From Paenibacillus sp. FSL R5-0490 (lineage in GTDB: Bacteria; Bacillota; Bacilli; Bacillales; Cytobacillaceae): a stretch of DNA of 64,000 nucleotides. The position numbers and the translations under genes were made by a program. Below are positions 55,541 to 63,765 of this stretch, in pieces. The first letter of the stretch is position 1, and each line of letters starts with the position of its first letter. A model generated the notes under the pieces. The model had not been told where the DNA came from and did not search any database. It saw only the letters and a program-made list of their open reading frames with translations. The stretch is taken from NCBI RefSeq assembly GCF_001956215.1, contig NZ_MRTQ01000001.1:62001-126000 (forward strand). Direction: 5' to 3'.

Positions 55541-56179
55541 ATGGCAAATACAATAGATTCTTCCTTAATGCTATCAAACTACCAAAGCCAAACTCGAAAA
55601 ACCGGCTCAGATATATTAGGCAAAGATGATTTTCTGAAAATTCTAATGACACAGCTGCAAAACCAGGATCCCATGAATCCGATGCAGGACAAAGACTTCA
55701 TTGCGCAAATGGCAACATTCTCGTCTTTGGAGCAGATGACCAATATGAATAAGACGATGGAGAAGTTTGTACAAGCCAATGAGCAAAATCAATTAATTTC
55801 ATACAATCAATTTGTTGGGAAGAATGTTACATGGCATAAATTGAAAGAATCAGATGATCCAGCTAAGCCGCCAACTATTGAAGAGGGGAATGGCAAAGTA
55901 GCTTCTATTCTATTTAAGGACAGCAGTGTCCTCTTTATCTTAGAAGATGGAACCAAGCTGGAACCTGCAAATATATCAGAGGTTAAAGAAGCATCTAATG
56001 ATAGTCATGTACAGCAGGCCAGTATGATGATAGGCAAAAAGGTTACTTTTCTGAATGCTGACGAAAAGGAAGATTCTTCTATAATCAAGTCAGTTTCTTT
56101 TAGAGATGGCAAGACACTTTTCCAATTGGAAGATGGCAAAATGAGCATAACAGCGTCTCAAATAATCGGTGTTGAATAA
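55541..56179 (+). CDS. flgD: Flagellar hook assembly scaffold FlgD
   Basis: FlgD caps the growing hook. The 212-residue protein has the conserved N-terminal segment LGKDDFLKILMTQLQNQDP followed by MQDKDFIAQMATFSSLEQMTN, and a beta-rich C-terminal part. Most Bacillus FlgD (YlxG) proteins are shorter, about 140 residues, so this one has an extra ~70-residue C-terminal beta domain, closer to proteobacterial FlgD. GGAGTGATAG upstream. Confidence 0.95.
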   Translation: MANTIDSSLMLSNYQSQTRKTGSDILGKDDFLKILMTQLQNQDPMNPMQDKDFIAQMATFSSLEQMTNMNKTMEKFVQANEQNQLISYNQFVGKNVTWHKLKESDDPAKPPTIEEGNGKVASILFKDSSVLFILEDGTKLEPANISEVKEASNDSHVQQASMMIGKKVTFLNADEKEDSSIIKSVSFRDGKTLFQLEDGKMSITASQIIGVE

Positions 56180-56197
56180 ACAAAGGAGTGTGATTGG

Positions 56198-56584
56198 ATG
56201 GATAAGTTGATGTTTCGTCCGATCCATACCCAGAATGCAGTCACCAAACAGGCTAGCACTGTTCATTTACCAAACAAGGTGCAAAATGGTTTTTCAAATC
56301 ATTTGCAGACTGCCCTGGAAAATAACTGCAAACTAATTGTCAGTAAACATGCAGAACAGCGGATGAACCAAAGAGGCATAGAAATTACAAGTGAACGCTG
56401 GCATCAAATTGAAAATAAAATGCGTGAAGCAAAAAAGCTGGGTGTAAATGAATCGCTTGTATTACTGAAAGATGCTGCACTTGTTGTAAGCGCCAAAAAC
56501 AATACAGTAATAACTGCTATGGATAGACAAGAAGCAGGTACTCAAATATTCACCAACATTAATGGAACTATTATTCTTGATTAA
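56198..56584 (+). CDS. Flagellar operon protein (TIGR02530-like)
   Basis: A 128-residue protein found between flgD and flgE in many flagellated Firmicutes, without an established role. The core is SKHAEQRMNQRGIEITSERW followed by a Lys-rich helix and LVLLKDAALVVSAKNNTVITAM. It looks soluble, with no signal or membrane helix. AAGGAGTGTGATTGG gives a good site. B. subtilis does not have an obvious copy at this place (recalled). Confidence 0.85.
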   Translation: MDKLMFRPIHTQNAVTKQASTVHLPNKVQNGFSNHLQTALENNCKLIVSKHAEQRMNQRGIEITSERWHQIENKMREAKKLGVNESLVLLKDAALVVSAKNNTVITAMDRQEAGTQIFTNINGTIILD

Positions 56585-56667
56585 ATTAACAAGGCTGGAC
56601 CTTTATAAAGGAAGCCTGGGCTGCGGAATGACAGAAGCTGCCAATAATGAGAGGAGCAATTTAAGAT

Positions 56668-57924
56668 ATGCTACGTTCTATGTACTCAGGAATAAGCGGT
56701 ATGAAAAACTTCCAAACGAAGCTTGATGTTATTGGAAATAATATTGCGAATGTAAACACATTCGGCTACAAAAAGGGCCGTGTAACTTTTAAAGATACGA
56801 TGAACCAGACAATTTCCGGAGCAAGTGCCGCCCAGGATAATCGCGGTGGTAAAAACCCGATGCAGGTTGGACTGGGTTCGACGATTGCTACGATTGATAC
56901 GATTCATACGCAATCTAGTTTGCAAACTACTGGACGATCACTTGATCTTGCTATTTCCGGTGATGGATATTTTGTTGTAAAACAAGGGGATGCACAATTT
57001 TTTACCAGAGCAGGAAATCTTTATTTAGATGATAATGGAACTTTAGTTAATGGCGATGGTATGAAAGTTCAAGCTTATGAAGTTGATCCTGCTACCGGGA
57101 AATCAACTGGTCAAATTGGCGATGTTTCAGTGAATGTTAATGCTTTATTACCTGCTGTAAAAACGGACAAAATAACATTTTCTGAAAACTTAGCTGCAAA
57201 TTCTAATAATGGTTCTATCTTTACTCAACAAATAAAGATTGTTGATGAGCTTGGAGAAGAAAGATCAGTAGAGGTTCATTTTAAAAAGACAACTACAAGC
57301 AATCAATGGGAATTATTTATTAATAAAGATCCTAATGGTGCCGGTGTTACTCCTGATCACACATTAACTTTTGTAAATGGTAAAATAAATGCTGCTAATG
57401 CTCTTGTTACAGGTAAGTCGATAAGTATTCCTTCAGGTATAAATGATGACCCAAGTACTGCTGCTGCTGATGAAAGTGTTAAGAATATAACAGTAAGTTT
57501 TGATTTTAGTAATTTAACACAGAAAAATGGGACAACTACTGCTTTAGTAAATCCTAATGGAAACACAGAAGGTGCTTTAGAAAGCTTTAATATCGGTGCT
57601 CTTGGAGAGATTAATGGTGTATATTCTAATGGTCTAGTTGTGACTTTAGGTCAATTAGCATTAGCTAAATTCAGCAATCCATCAGGTCTAACCAAAGCTG
57701 GCAACAATTTATTCCAGGAATCTATTAACTCTGGTACAGCAAATATCAATGTAGCAGGTGATGGACGTGGCTCAATCGCTTCCGGCTCCCTGGAAATGTC
57801 CAATGTAGACCTGTCAGAAGAATTCACTGAAATGATCACAGCGCAGCGCGGATTCCAGGCAAACACCCGCATCATAACAACATCTGATGAAATCCTGCAG
57901 GAGCTTGTTAATTTAAAACGTTAA
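56668..57924 (+). CDS. flgE: Flagellar hook protein FlgE, with expanded middle
   Basis: The hook subunit, 418 residues. The N-terminal core MLRSMYSGISGMKNFQTKLD and NNIANVNTFGYKKGRVTFKD, and the C-terminal core SNVDLSEEFTEMITAQRGFQ and IITTSDEILQELVNL, are standard. B. subtilis FlgE is about 264 residues, so ~150 extra residues lie between about 130 and 330, a beta-rich, surface-exposed hook domain. The DNA of that part (about 57060-57700) is much AT-richer and uses T-ending codons compared with both ends. ATG 56668, GAGAGGAGC upstream. Confidence 0.95.
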   Translation: MLRSMYSGISGMKNFQTKLDVIGNNIANVNTFGYKKGRVTFKDTMNQTISGASAAQDNRGGKNPMQVGLGSTIATIDTIHTQSSLQTTGRSLDLAISGDGYFVVKQGDAQFFTRAGNLYLDDNGTLVNGDGMKVQAYEVDPATGKSTGQIGDVSVNVNALLPAVKTDKITFSENLAANSNNGSIFTQQIKIVDELGEERSVEVHFKKTTTSNQWELFINKDPNGAGVTPDHTLTFVNGKINAANALVTGKSISIPSGINDDPSTAAADESVKNITVSFDFSNLTQKNGTTTALVNPNGNTEGALESFNIGALGEINGVYSNGLVVTLGQLALAKFSNPSGLTKAGNNLFQESINSGTANINVAGDGRGSIASGSLEMSNVDLSEEFTEMITAQRGFQANTRIITTSDEILQELVNLKR

Positions 57925-57927
57925 TCT

Positions 57928-57980
57928 AAAGGAGGGTCAGGGCTGAAGGTACAGGATCTTTAGCCCTGAAAAAAACATTG
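57928..57980 (+). promoter_or_regulatory. Hairpin-bridged Shine-Dalgarno of swrD
   Basis: AAAGGAGGG (57928-57936) is 42 bases from the TTG start at 57978. Between them TCAGGGCTGAAG (57937-57948) pairs with CTTTAGCCCTGA (57958-57969), 12 bp with one G-T pair and a 9-base loop. Removing the hairpin leaves eight bases between site and start, an ideal spacing. Confidence 0.6.
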
Positions 57981-58199
57981 ATTAAAGTATCTCGCCTGAA
58001 CGGCAAAACTTTTGTATTGAATGCTTTGTACATAGAAACAGTAGAGTCTTTTCCAGATACTACAATTACGCTCACGAATGGGAAGAAGTATGTTGTAAAG
58101 GAATCTGAAGATCGAGTCATGCAATCGATTATTAAATTTTATCAATCTGTTAATCTACTGGGGCAGCAGCTGGCGGAGGGGAATGAAAATGAAGAATAA
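57978..58199 (+). CDS. swrD: SwrD / FlbD family protein
   Basis: SwrD raises motor torque in B. subtilis. The 73-residue protein begins [20 protein letters not shown] and has [20 protein letters not shown], the FlbD family core. The start is TTG 57978 by homology; the next in-frame stop upstream is at 57927 and there is no in-frame ATG or GTG in between. The ribosome binding site lies beyond a hairpin (separate entry). It overlaps fliL's start by 11 bases. Confidence 0.9.
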   Translation: MIKVSRLNGKTFVLNALYIETVESFPDTTITLTNGKKYVVKESEDRVMQSIIKFYQSVNLLGQQLAEGNENEE

Positions 58200-58617
58200 T
58201 AAGCTATTAATGATTATGTTAATGATGCTTGTAGCGATCACGCTTGTAGGAGCTATTGCCCTGGTGATTGTGATGAAATTTACGGATGATGATGGTTCAA
58301 ATGAGCCAGACATAGATGAAGTTCTGGAGGCCTCTGTTGATATTCCGCAGGTAACAGCTAATTTAGCGAGTGATGATTATATCAGGATTTCTTTTAAAAT
58401 TCAGACTGAAAACAAAAAAGCAAAAGAGGAATTGCAAAAAAGAGATTTTCAGGTGAAAAATCTCATCATTCAGGAATTGTCCGAAATGAAAGCAGAGGAT
58501 ATACAGGGGAAAGAAGGCCAAATCAAGCTGCAGGAAGATTTAAAAACCAAGATTAACGGTTTAATGCAAGAAGGAAAGATCGTTCAGGTGTACATTACCG
58601 AATCTCTCCTCCAGTGA
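58189..58617 (+). CDS. fliL: Flagellar basal body-associated protein FliL
   Basis: FliL supports stator function near MotAB. The 142-residue protein has a short N-terminus and one helix (about 6-28, [19 protein letters not shown]), then an acidic linker and the FliL periplasm-equivalent domain ([10 protein letters not shown], and the C-terminal [11 protein letters not shown]). ATG 58183 is 2 bases from GGAGGGG; ATG 58189, eight bases away, is preferred. Confidence 0.94.
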   Translation: MKNNKLLMIMLMMLVAITLVGAIALVIVMKFTDDDGSNEPDIDEVLEASVDIPQVTANLASDDYIRISFKIQTENKKAKEELQKRDFQVKNLIIQELSEMKAEDIQGKEGQIKLQEDLKTKINGLMQEGKIVQVYITESLLQ

Positions 58618-58657
58618 TAACCAAATAATTAACTGCATTAGATGGAGGTGAAGATTC

Positions 58658-59656
58658 ATGTCAGGTGAGGTTTTATCGCAGAGCGAGATTGATGCCCTGC
58701 TTTCGGCTCTCTCTACCGGAGAAATGGATGCAGATGAGCTGAAAAAGGAACAAACTGAGAAAAAAGTAAAAGTTTATGATTTTAAAAGAGCATTAAGATT
58801 TTCTAAAGATCAAATACGAAGTTTAACGAGAATTCATGAGAATTTTGCCCGGCTTTTAACTACCTTTTTTTCTGCGCAGCTAAGGACCTATGTGCAGATT
58901 TCGGTTGCTTCTGCGGACCAGATACCATATGAAGAATTTATCCGGTCCATACCGAAAATGACCATATTGAATGTAATTGAAGTGCCCCCTCTGGATGGAA
59001 GAATTCTCATGGAAGTGAACCCGAACGTGGCCTATGCCATGATGGACAGGCTGATGGGCGGCAGAGGAACAAGCATCAATAAAATTGATAATTTAACAGA
59101 AATTGAAACAAAAATCATGTCAGCTACATTTGAAAGGGCTTTTGAAAACTTAAGGGAAGCCTGGAGTACAATCGCTGACATTGATCCGATATTATTTGAT
59201 TTTGAGGTAAATCCGCAATTTCTGCAAATGGTCTCTCCAAATGAAACAGTTGTCGTGATCTCACTAAATACGATCATTGGGGAAACGAGCGGAATGATTA
59301 ATATATGTATCCCTCACGTTGTTCTTGAGCCCATTATTCCTAAGCTGTCTGTACATTATTGGATGCAGACGGACAAAAAGGAAAGGGAGCCGGAGGTCAT
59401 TGCCCGGCTGGAACGAAACATTCAGAAAGCGGAAGTTCCGGTCATATGTGAACTCGGCAGTTCTGACATAGCCATTCAGGATTTCTTAACACTCGATATT
59501 GGAGATGTCATTGAGTTAAACCAGGGGATTGACCAGGCGCTTACAATAAAAGTCGGCAATATCCCAAAATTCATCGGGCAGCCCGGAAAAATGAATAAAA
59601 AAATGGCAGTGCAAATTTTAGACACTGTGAAAGGGGGAGATGAGGATGATGAGTGA
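58658..59656 (+). CDS. fliM: Flagellar motor switch protein FliM
   Basis: FliM binds CheY-P at its N-terminus and sets rotation direction. The 332-residue protein has LSQSEIDALLSAL (CheY-binding EIDALL), the CheC-like middle domain with EVNPNVAYAMMDRLMGGRG, and the C-terminal SpoA domain (about 250-325). ATGGAGGTGAAG lies before ATG 58658. Its end overlaps fliY's start. Confidence 0.97.
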   Translation: MSGEVLSQSEIDALLSALSTGEMDADELKKEQTEKKVKVYDFKRALRFSKDQIRSLTRIHENFARLLTTFFSAQLRTYVQISVASADQIPYEEFIRSIPKMTILNVIEVPPLDGRILMEVNPNVAYAMMDRLMGGRGTSINKIDNLTEIETKIMSATFERAFENLREAWSTIADIDPILFDFEVNPQFLQMVSPNETVVVISLNTIIGETSGMINICIPHVVLEPIIPKLSVHYWMQTDKKEREPEVIARLERNIQKAEVPVICELGSSDIAIQDFLTLDIGDVIELNQGIDQALTIKVGNIPKFIGQPGKMNKKMAVQILDTVKGGDEDDE

Positions 59657-60944
59657 TGATATGCTTTCGCAAGATGAAATTGATGCTCTATTAAGGGGAG
59701 CAGCTGACGACAGCGACGAAACGGAAAGTTATAATGAGGCATTTTTTCAAACAGAAGATTATTTATCCCATATGGAGCAGGATGCATTAGGTGAAATCGG
59801 CAATATCTCTTTTGGAAGCTCTGCAACAGCATTGTCTACTTTGTTAAATCAAAAAGTTGATATCACAACACCTGCTGTATCAGTTGTTTTGCGCAAAAAA
59901 TTAGCTGATGAATTCCCGCATCCTTATGTAGCAATTCAGGTGAGTTATACGGAAGGTTTCTTTGGAAGCAACCTGCTTGTAATACAGCAATCAGATGCAG
60001 CCATCATTGCTGACTTAATGCTTGGGGGCGACGGAACCAGCCCGGCTGACCTACTGGGAGAAATTCAGTTAAGCGCTGTTCAGGAGGCAATGAACCAGAT
60101 GATGGGTTCTGCAGCCACTTCGATGTCAACCATTTTTGGTAAAAAGGTAGATATTTCACCGCCGGCAATCGACATCCTTGATTTGCCTCAGGGAGAAGGT
60201 GCCGAACGAGTCCCGGCTGATGAAATGCTTGTAAGGATTTCGTTCCGATTAAAAATTGGCAGTCTGATTGACTCGAATATTATGCAGCTGCTTCCTTTGG
60301 AATTTGGCAAAAGCCTAGTAAATGAATTATTAAATCCGGGTCAGAATCTTCCAGAAAATAGCGCTGTAACTGAAGAGAAGCCAGTGGCGCAAACACAGCC
60401 CGATTATCAGGAAAGTCAGCTTTCGTATGATCATAAACCTGAAGTACACACAGGCGGATTAGATCAGCCATACACTCAAACGAGTTATTCCGGAGAGCAG
60501 CCGACATATTCGCAGCCGGTTATGGGTCAGGCATCAAACCCTCAAAGCTATCCACCTGCTCAAAACCAGGCTCAGCATTCAGGACCGCAGCATTTCGGAG
60601 GCTCTTATGCAAATGGAGTGCAGCCGAATGTACAGCCCGCAGCCTTTTCGAGTTTTGAACCATACCATATGCAAGAGACTGAAACAAAAAATTTGGATAT
60701 GCTTTTGGATATTCCTCTTCAGGTAACGGTCGAGCTGGGAAGAACCAAACGTTCCGTAAAGGAGATTCTTGAATTGTCTTCCGGTTCAATTATAGAACTG
60801 GATAAACTGGCAGGTGAACCTGTTGATATTCTGGTGAATAACCGGTTAATTGCGCAGGGAGAAGTGGTTGTCATTGATGAAAACTTTGGTGTGAGAGTTA
60901 CAGATATTATCAGCCAGAGTGACCGAATAAAAAAATTAAGATAA
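59646..60944 (+). CDS. fliY: Flagellar motor switch phosphatase FliY
   Basis: FliY is the Bacillus switch component (FliN plus CheY-P phosphatase). The ~432-residue protein has an N-terminal CheY-binding LSQDEIDALL, two CheC-type phosphatase helices (EQDALGEIGNISFGSSAT and SAVQEAMNQMMGSAATS), a long Gln/Ser/Pro-rich linker (about 235-340), and a C-terminal FliN/SpoA domain (PLQVTVELGRTKRSVKEIL). Three ATGs occur at 59640, 59646 and 59649; GGGGGAG at 59633-59639 favours 59646 or 59649. It overlaps fliM by 11 bases. Confidence 0.95.
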   Translation: MMSDDMLSQDEIDALLRGAADDSDETESYNEAFFQTEDYLSHMEQDALGEIGNISFGSSATALSTLLNQKVDITTPAVSVVLRKKLADEFPHPYVAIQVSYTEGFFGSNLLVIQQSDAAIIADLMLGGDGTSPADLLGEIQLSAVQEAMNQMMGSAATSMSTIFGKKVDISPPAIDILDLPQGEGAERVPADEMLVRISFRLKIGSLIDSNIMQLLPLEFGKSLVNELLNPGQNLPENSAVTEEKPVAQTQPDYQESQLSYDHKPEVHTGGLDQPYTQTSYSGEQPTYSQPVMGQASNPQSYPPAQNQAQHSGPQHFGGSYANGVQPNVQPAAFSSFEPYHMQETETKNLDMLLDIPLQVTVELGRTKRSVKEILELSSGSIIELDKLAGEPVDILVNNRLIAQGEVVVIDENFGVRVTDIISQSDRIKKLR

Positions 60945-60962
60945 AAAGTGGGGGTTATTAGA

Positions 60963-61325
60963 ATGGCACATAAAATTTTAATAGTTGACGATGCAGCTTT
61001 TATGCGAATGATGATCAAAGATATTTTATCCAAGAATGGGTATGACGTAGTAGGCGAAGCTGCTGACGGTGCACAGGCTGTTGAAAAATATAAGGAAACA
61101 CAGCCTGACCTTGTCACAATGGATATAACCATGCCGGAAATGGACGGAATTACAGCTCTGAAAGAAATTAAAAAATTAAATCCAGCTGCAAAAGTCATTA
61201 TGTGTTCTGCAATGGGCCAGCAGGCGATGGTTATTGATGCTATTCAGGCTGGGGCAAAGGATTTTATCGTAAAACCGTTCCAGGCTGATAGAGTACTGGA
61301 AGCAATCGGCAAAACTTTGGGCTAG
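60963..61325 (+). CDS. cheY: Chemotaxis response regulator CheY
   Basis: CheY is phosphorylated by CheA; in Bacillus CheY-P promotes counter-clockwise rotation via FliM and FliY. The 120-residue receiver domain has Asp9/Asp10 (IVDDAAFMR), phospho-acceptor Asp54 (VTMDITMPEMDG), and Lys104 (FIVKPF). An upstream in-frame ATG at 60948 is rejected: GTGGGGG upstream places the start at ATG 60963. Length equals B. subtilis CheY. Confidence 0.97.
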   Translation: MAHKILIVDDAAFMRMMIKDILSKNGYDVVGEAADGAQAVEKYKETQPDLVTMDITMPEMDGITALKEIKKLNPAAKVIMCSAMGQQAMVIDAIQAGAKDFIVKPFQADRVLEAIGKTLG

Positions 61326-61354
61326 TCATTATTCTTTTTAGAGGGTGCAAAATA

Positions 61355-62038
61355 GTGTGTAATGTAAAGAAAGTGATTTCTTTGCTGCTGTTGTTTTCAA
61401 TTGTTCTGCTGGGCGTGCAGCCGCAGGCCCAGGCAGAGCAATTGAATAATAGTGTTAAAGAATGTATGAAAAATTCTGAGGAATGCGGAAAACAGGAATT
61501 AAAAGAATCAAAGGATTCAAAGACGGCAGAAGGACAGAACCAACAGGATGAAAGCGGCAAAATTGGTCTTACTTTTTGGGATTTTATAAAGATGATTTTA
61601 GCAACAGGCTTCACGATTGGATTACTGTATGGTCTTCTAAAGTTCATCAATAAAAAAAGTAAGGTGTATAACAGGTCGCAATTGGTTGAAAACCTCGGAG
61701 GGACAGCTTTAGGTGCAAACAGGTCAATACAGCTGATTAAAGTTGGACAACGCATTTTGGTAGTAGGGGTAGGAGAAAATATTCAGCTGTTAAAAGAAAT
61801 AGACAACTCAGAAGAGTACAGCCAGATCATCAAAGAGCATAATGACAAACTGGAACAGCTTATCCGTCCAAGCGATATTGTGACAAAGGTGATGAAAAGA
61901 ACACAGCAAACAGAGGAAAGCAAGCAAGGCAGCCAAAATTTCAGTACACTGCTCGGGATTCAGCTGGCTGAAATGAAAAAGGGCAGAAAAAAACTGTTTG
62001 ATGAATTAGAAAGAAAGGGCCAGAAGAAAGATGAATGA
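61355..62038 (+). CDS. fliO: Flagellar biosynthesis protein FliO (FliZ)
   Basis: FliO assists assembly of the FliP export gate. The 227-residue protein has a signal peptide (VISLLLLFSIVLLGVQPQ, then AQA with likely cleavage before EQ), a charged extracellular loop with two Cys (CMKNSEECGK), one membrane helix (about 70-90), and a cytoplasmic FliO domain (GGTALGANRSIQLIKVGQRI). GTG 61355 with GAGGGTG upstream is the start. Its 3' end overlaps fliP by 8 bases. Confidence 0.93.
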   Translation: MCNVKKVISLLLLFSIVLLGVQPQAQAEQLNNSVKECMKNSEECGKQELKESKDSKTAEGQNQQDESGKIGLTFWDFIKMILATGFTIGLLYGLLKFINKKSKVYNRSQLVENLGGTALGANRSIQLIKVGQRILVVGVGENIQLLKEIDNSEEYSQIIKEHNDKLEQLIRPSDIVTKVMKRTQQTEESKQGSQNFSTLLGIQLAEMKKGRKKLFDELERKGQKKDE

Positions 62039-62696
62039 ATTCATGGAGTTTTTTAATAGCAGCTCTCCTGAAAATGTATCTACATCTGTGAAGCTTTTTT
62101 TATTGCTGACGGTACTTTCTCTCGCACCGAGTATTCTAATATTAATGACATGCTTTACAAGGATTGTCATCGTTCTTTCCTTTGTCAGAACGGCGCTTGC
62201 TACTCAGCAAATGCCGCCGAACCAGGTTTTAATCGGCCTATCCTTATTCCTGACATTCTTTATTATGGCTCCAACCATGCAGGAAGTGAACGAACAGGCT
62301 TTAACTCCTTTATTCAATGAAGAAATAAATCTGGAACAAGCGTACGAAAAAGCATCAATACCCTTCAAGGAATTTATGAGTGCCCACACAAGGCAGAAGG
62401 ACTTGGCTCTATTTCTTGAATACTCCGGGGCTGAAGCTCCGGCTTCCATTGAAGATATTCCGCTTACGAGTCTTGTTCCGGCATTTGCTATAAGTGAAAT
62501 TAAAACAGCTTTTCAAATTGGCTTTATGATTTTTATTCCTTTTCTGGTTATCGACATGGTTGTTGCCAGTGTGTTGATGTCCATGGGGATGATGATGCTT
62601 CCTCCGGTTATGATTTCGCTTCCGTTCAAAATATTATTATTTGTACTGGTGGACGGATGGTACTTAGTAGTTAAATCCCTTTTACAAAGCTTTTAA
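62031..62696 (+). CDS. fliP: Flagellar export gate protein FliP
   Basis: FliP forms the pentameric core of the export gate with FliQ and FliR. The 221-residue protein has four membrane segments and the family signatures TCFTRIVIVLSFVRTALATQ with QMPPNQVLIGLSLFLTFF, and FLVIDMVVASVLMSMGMMML near the C-terminus. AAGAAAGATG provides a weak site; coupling with fliO through the overlap is likely. Confidence 0.97.
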   Translation: MNEFMEFFNSSSPENVSTSVKLFLLLTVLSLAPSILILMTCFTRIVIVLSFVRTALATQQMPPNQVLIGLSLFLTFFIMAPTMQEVNEQALTPLFNEEINLEQAYEKASIPFKEFMSAHTRQKDLALFLEYSGAEAPASIEDIPLTSLVPAFAISEIKTAFQIGFMIFIPFLVIDMVVASVLMSMGMMMLPPVMISLPFKILLFVLVDGWYLVVKSLLQSF

Positions 62697-62713
62697 GCAG
62701 GTGAACATTCAGA

Positions 62714-62983
62714 ATGACTCCAGAAACAGTTATATCCATTGCAGAAAGAGGGATCATCACAGTATTGATGATTTGCGGTCCCTTGCTAATTCTGGCACTA
62801 GTAGTCGGCTTAGTTGTCAGCATTTTTCAGGCTACAACTCAAATTCAGGAACAGACGCTGGCTTTCATTCCTAAAATTGTAGCGGTCCTTGTCGGTGTTG
62901 TATTCTTTGGTCCTTGGATGCTTAGCCACATGCTCTCGTATGCAAATGAGATTTTCTCTAATTTGACCAGGTTTGTAGGCTGA
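62714..62983 (+). CDS. fliQ: Flagellar export gate protein FliQ
   Basis: FliQ is an 89-residue protein with two membrane helices (about 15-38 and 50-73) and the signature VVSIFQATTQIQEQTLAFIPK. AGCAGGTGAAC lies before the ATG. fliR begins 4 bases after its stop. Confidence 0.97.
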   Translation: MTPETVISIAERGIITVLMICGPLLILALVVGLVVSIFQATTQIQEQTLAFIPKIVAVLVGVVFFGPWMLSHMLSYANEIFSNLTRFVG

Positions 62984-62987
62984 TGAC

Positions 62988-63764
62988 ATGTTAGATTTTC
63001 TGCCTTCTTTTCCGGCTTTTTTACTTATTTTTGTAAGGGTGACATCTTTCTTTTTAATGATGCCTCTTTTTTCTTACAGATCCATCCCGGCATCACATAA
63101 AATTGGCCTTGGCTTCTTTTTGGCCTGGATTATGTTCCTGGGCATGGATGTCCCTGCACTTGAAATTGACGGCACATTTTTTCTTTTAATCATAAAAGAA
63201 GCATTGGTTGGGCTGATGGTTGGATTTATTGCCTATTTAATCCTTTCAGCCATTCAAATTGCCGGAGGATTTATTGATTTTCAGATGGGCTTTGCCATTG
63301 CGAATGTGATTGATCCGCAGACAGGAGCGCAGAGCCCTTTAATGGGACAGTATTTGTATACGATCGCTCTCTTTTTTTTATTAACCGTTAATGGCCACCA
63401 TCTCATGCTAGATGGAGTGTTTTACAGCTATAATTTTATCCCGCTGGATCAGGCATGGATTTCTTTCGGGGATGAAAATATGGCTGAATATGTCATTAAA
63501 GCCATGAATACGATGTTCGTTATTGCCTTTCAGATGTCCATCCCTGTTGTCGGCAGTCTGTTTCTTGTAGATGTTGCTTTAGGGATTGTCGCCAGGACAG
63601 TTCCTCAGCTAAATGTTTTCGTCGTAGGACTTCCTTTGAAAATAGGCGTCAGTTTTATTGTTCTGATCGTTGTTATGAGTGTATTAATATATGCTTTTTC
63701 CCTTGCAATTGAAACGATGCTGCAGACAATGAGAGGGCTTATGGAGCTTATGGGAGGTTCATAG
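62988..63764 (+). CDS. fliR: Flagellar export gate protein FliR
   Basis: FliR is the sixth subunit of the FliPQR gate. The 258-residue protein has about six helices, PSFPAFLLIFVRVTSFFLMM first, and the conserved AIQIAGGFIDFQMGFAIANV with DPQTGAQSPLMGQ. No good ribosome binding site precedes ATG 62988; the short gap to fliQ suggests translational coupling. flhB starts 1 base after its stop. Confidence 0.96.
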   Translation: MLDFLPSFPAFLLIFVRVTSFFLMMPLFSYRSIPASHKIGLGFFLAWIMFLGMDVPALEIDGTFFLLIIKEALVGLMVGFIAYLILSAIQIAGGFIDFQMGFAIANVIDPQTGAQSPLMGQYLYTIALFFLLTVNGHHLMLDGVFYSYNFIPLDQAWISFGDENMAEYVIKAMNTMFVIAFQMSIPVVGSLFLVDVALGIVARTVPQLNVFVVGLPLKIGVSFIVLIVVMSVLIYAFSLAIETMLQTMRGLMELMGGS

Positions 63765-63765
63765 A

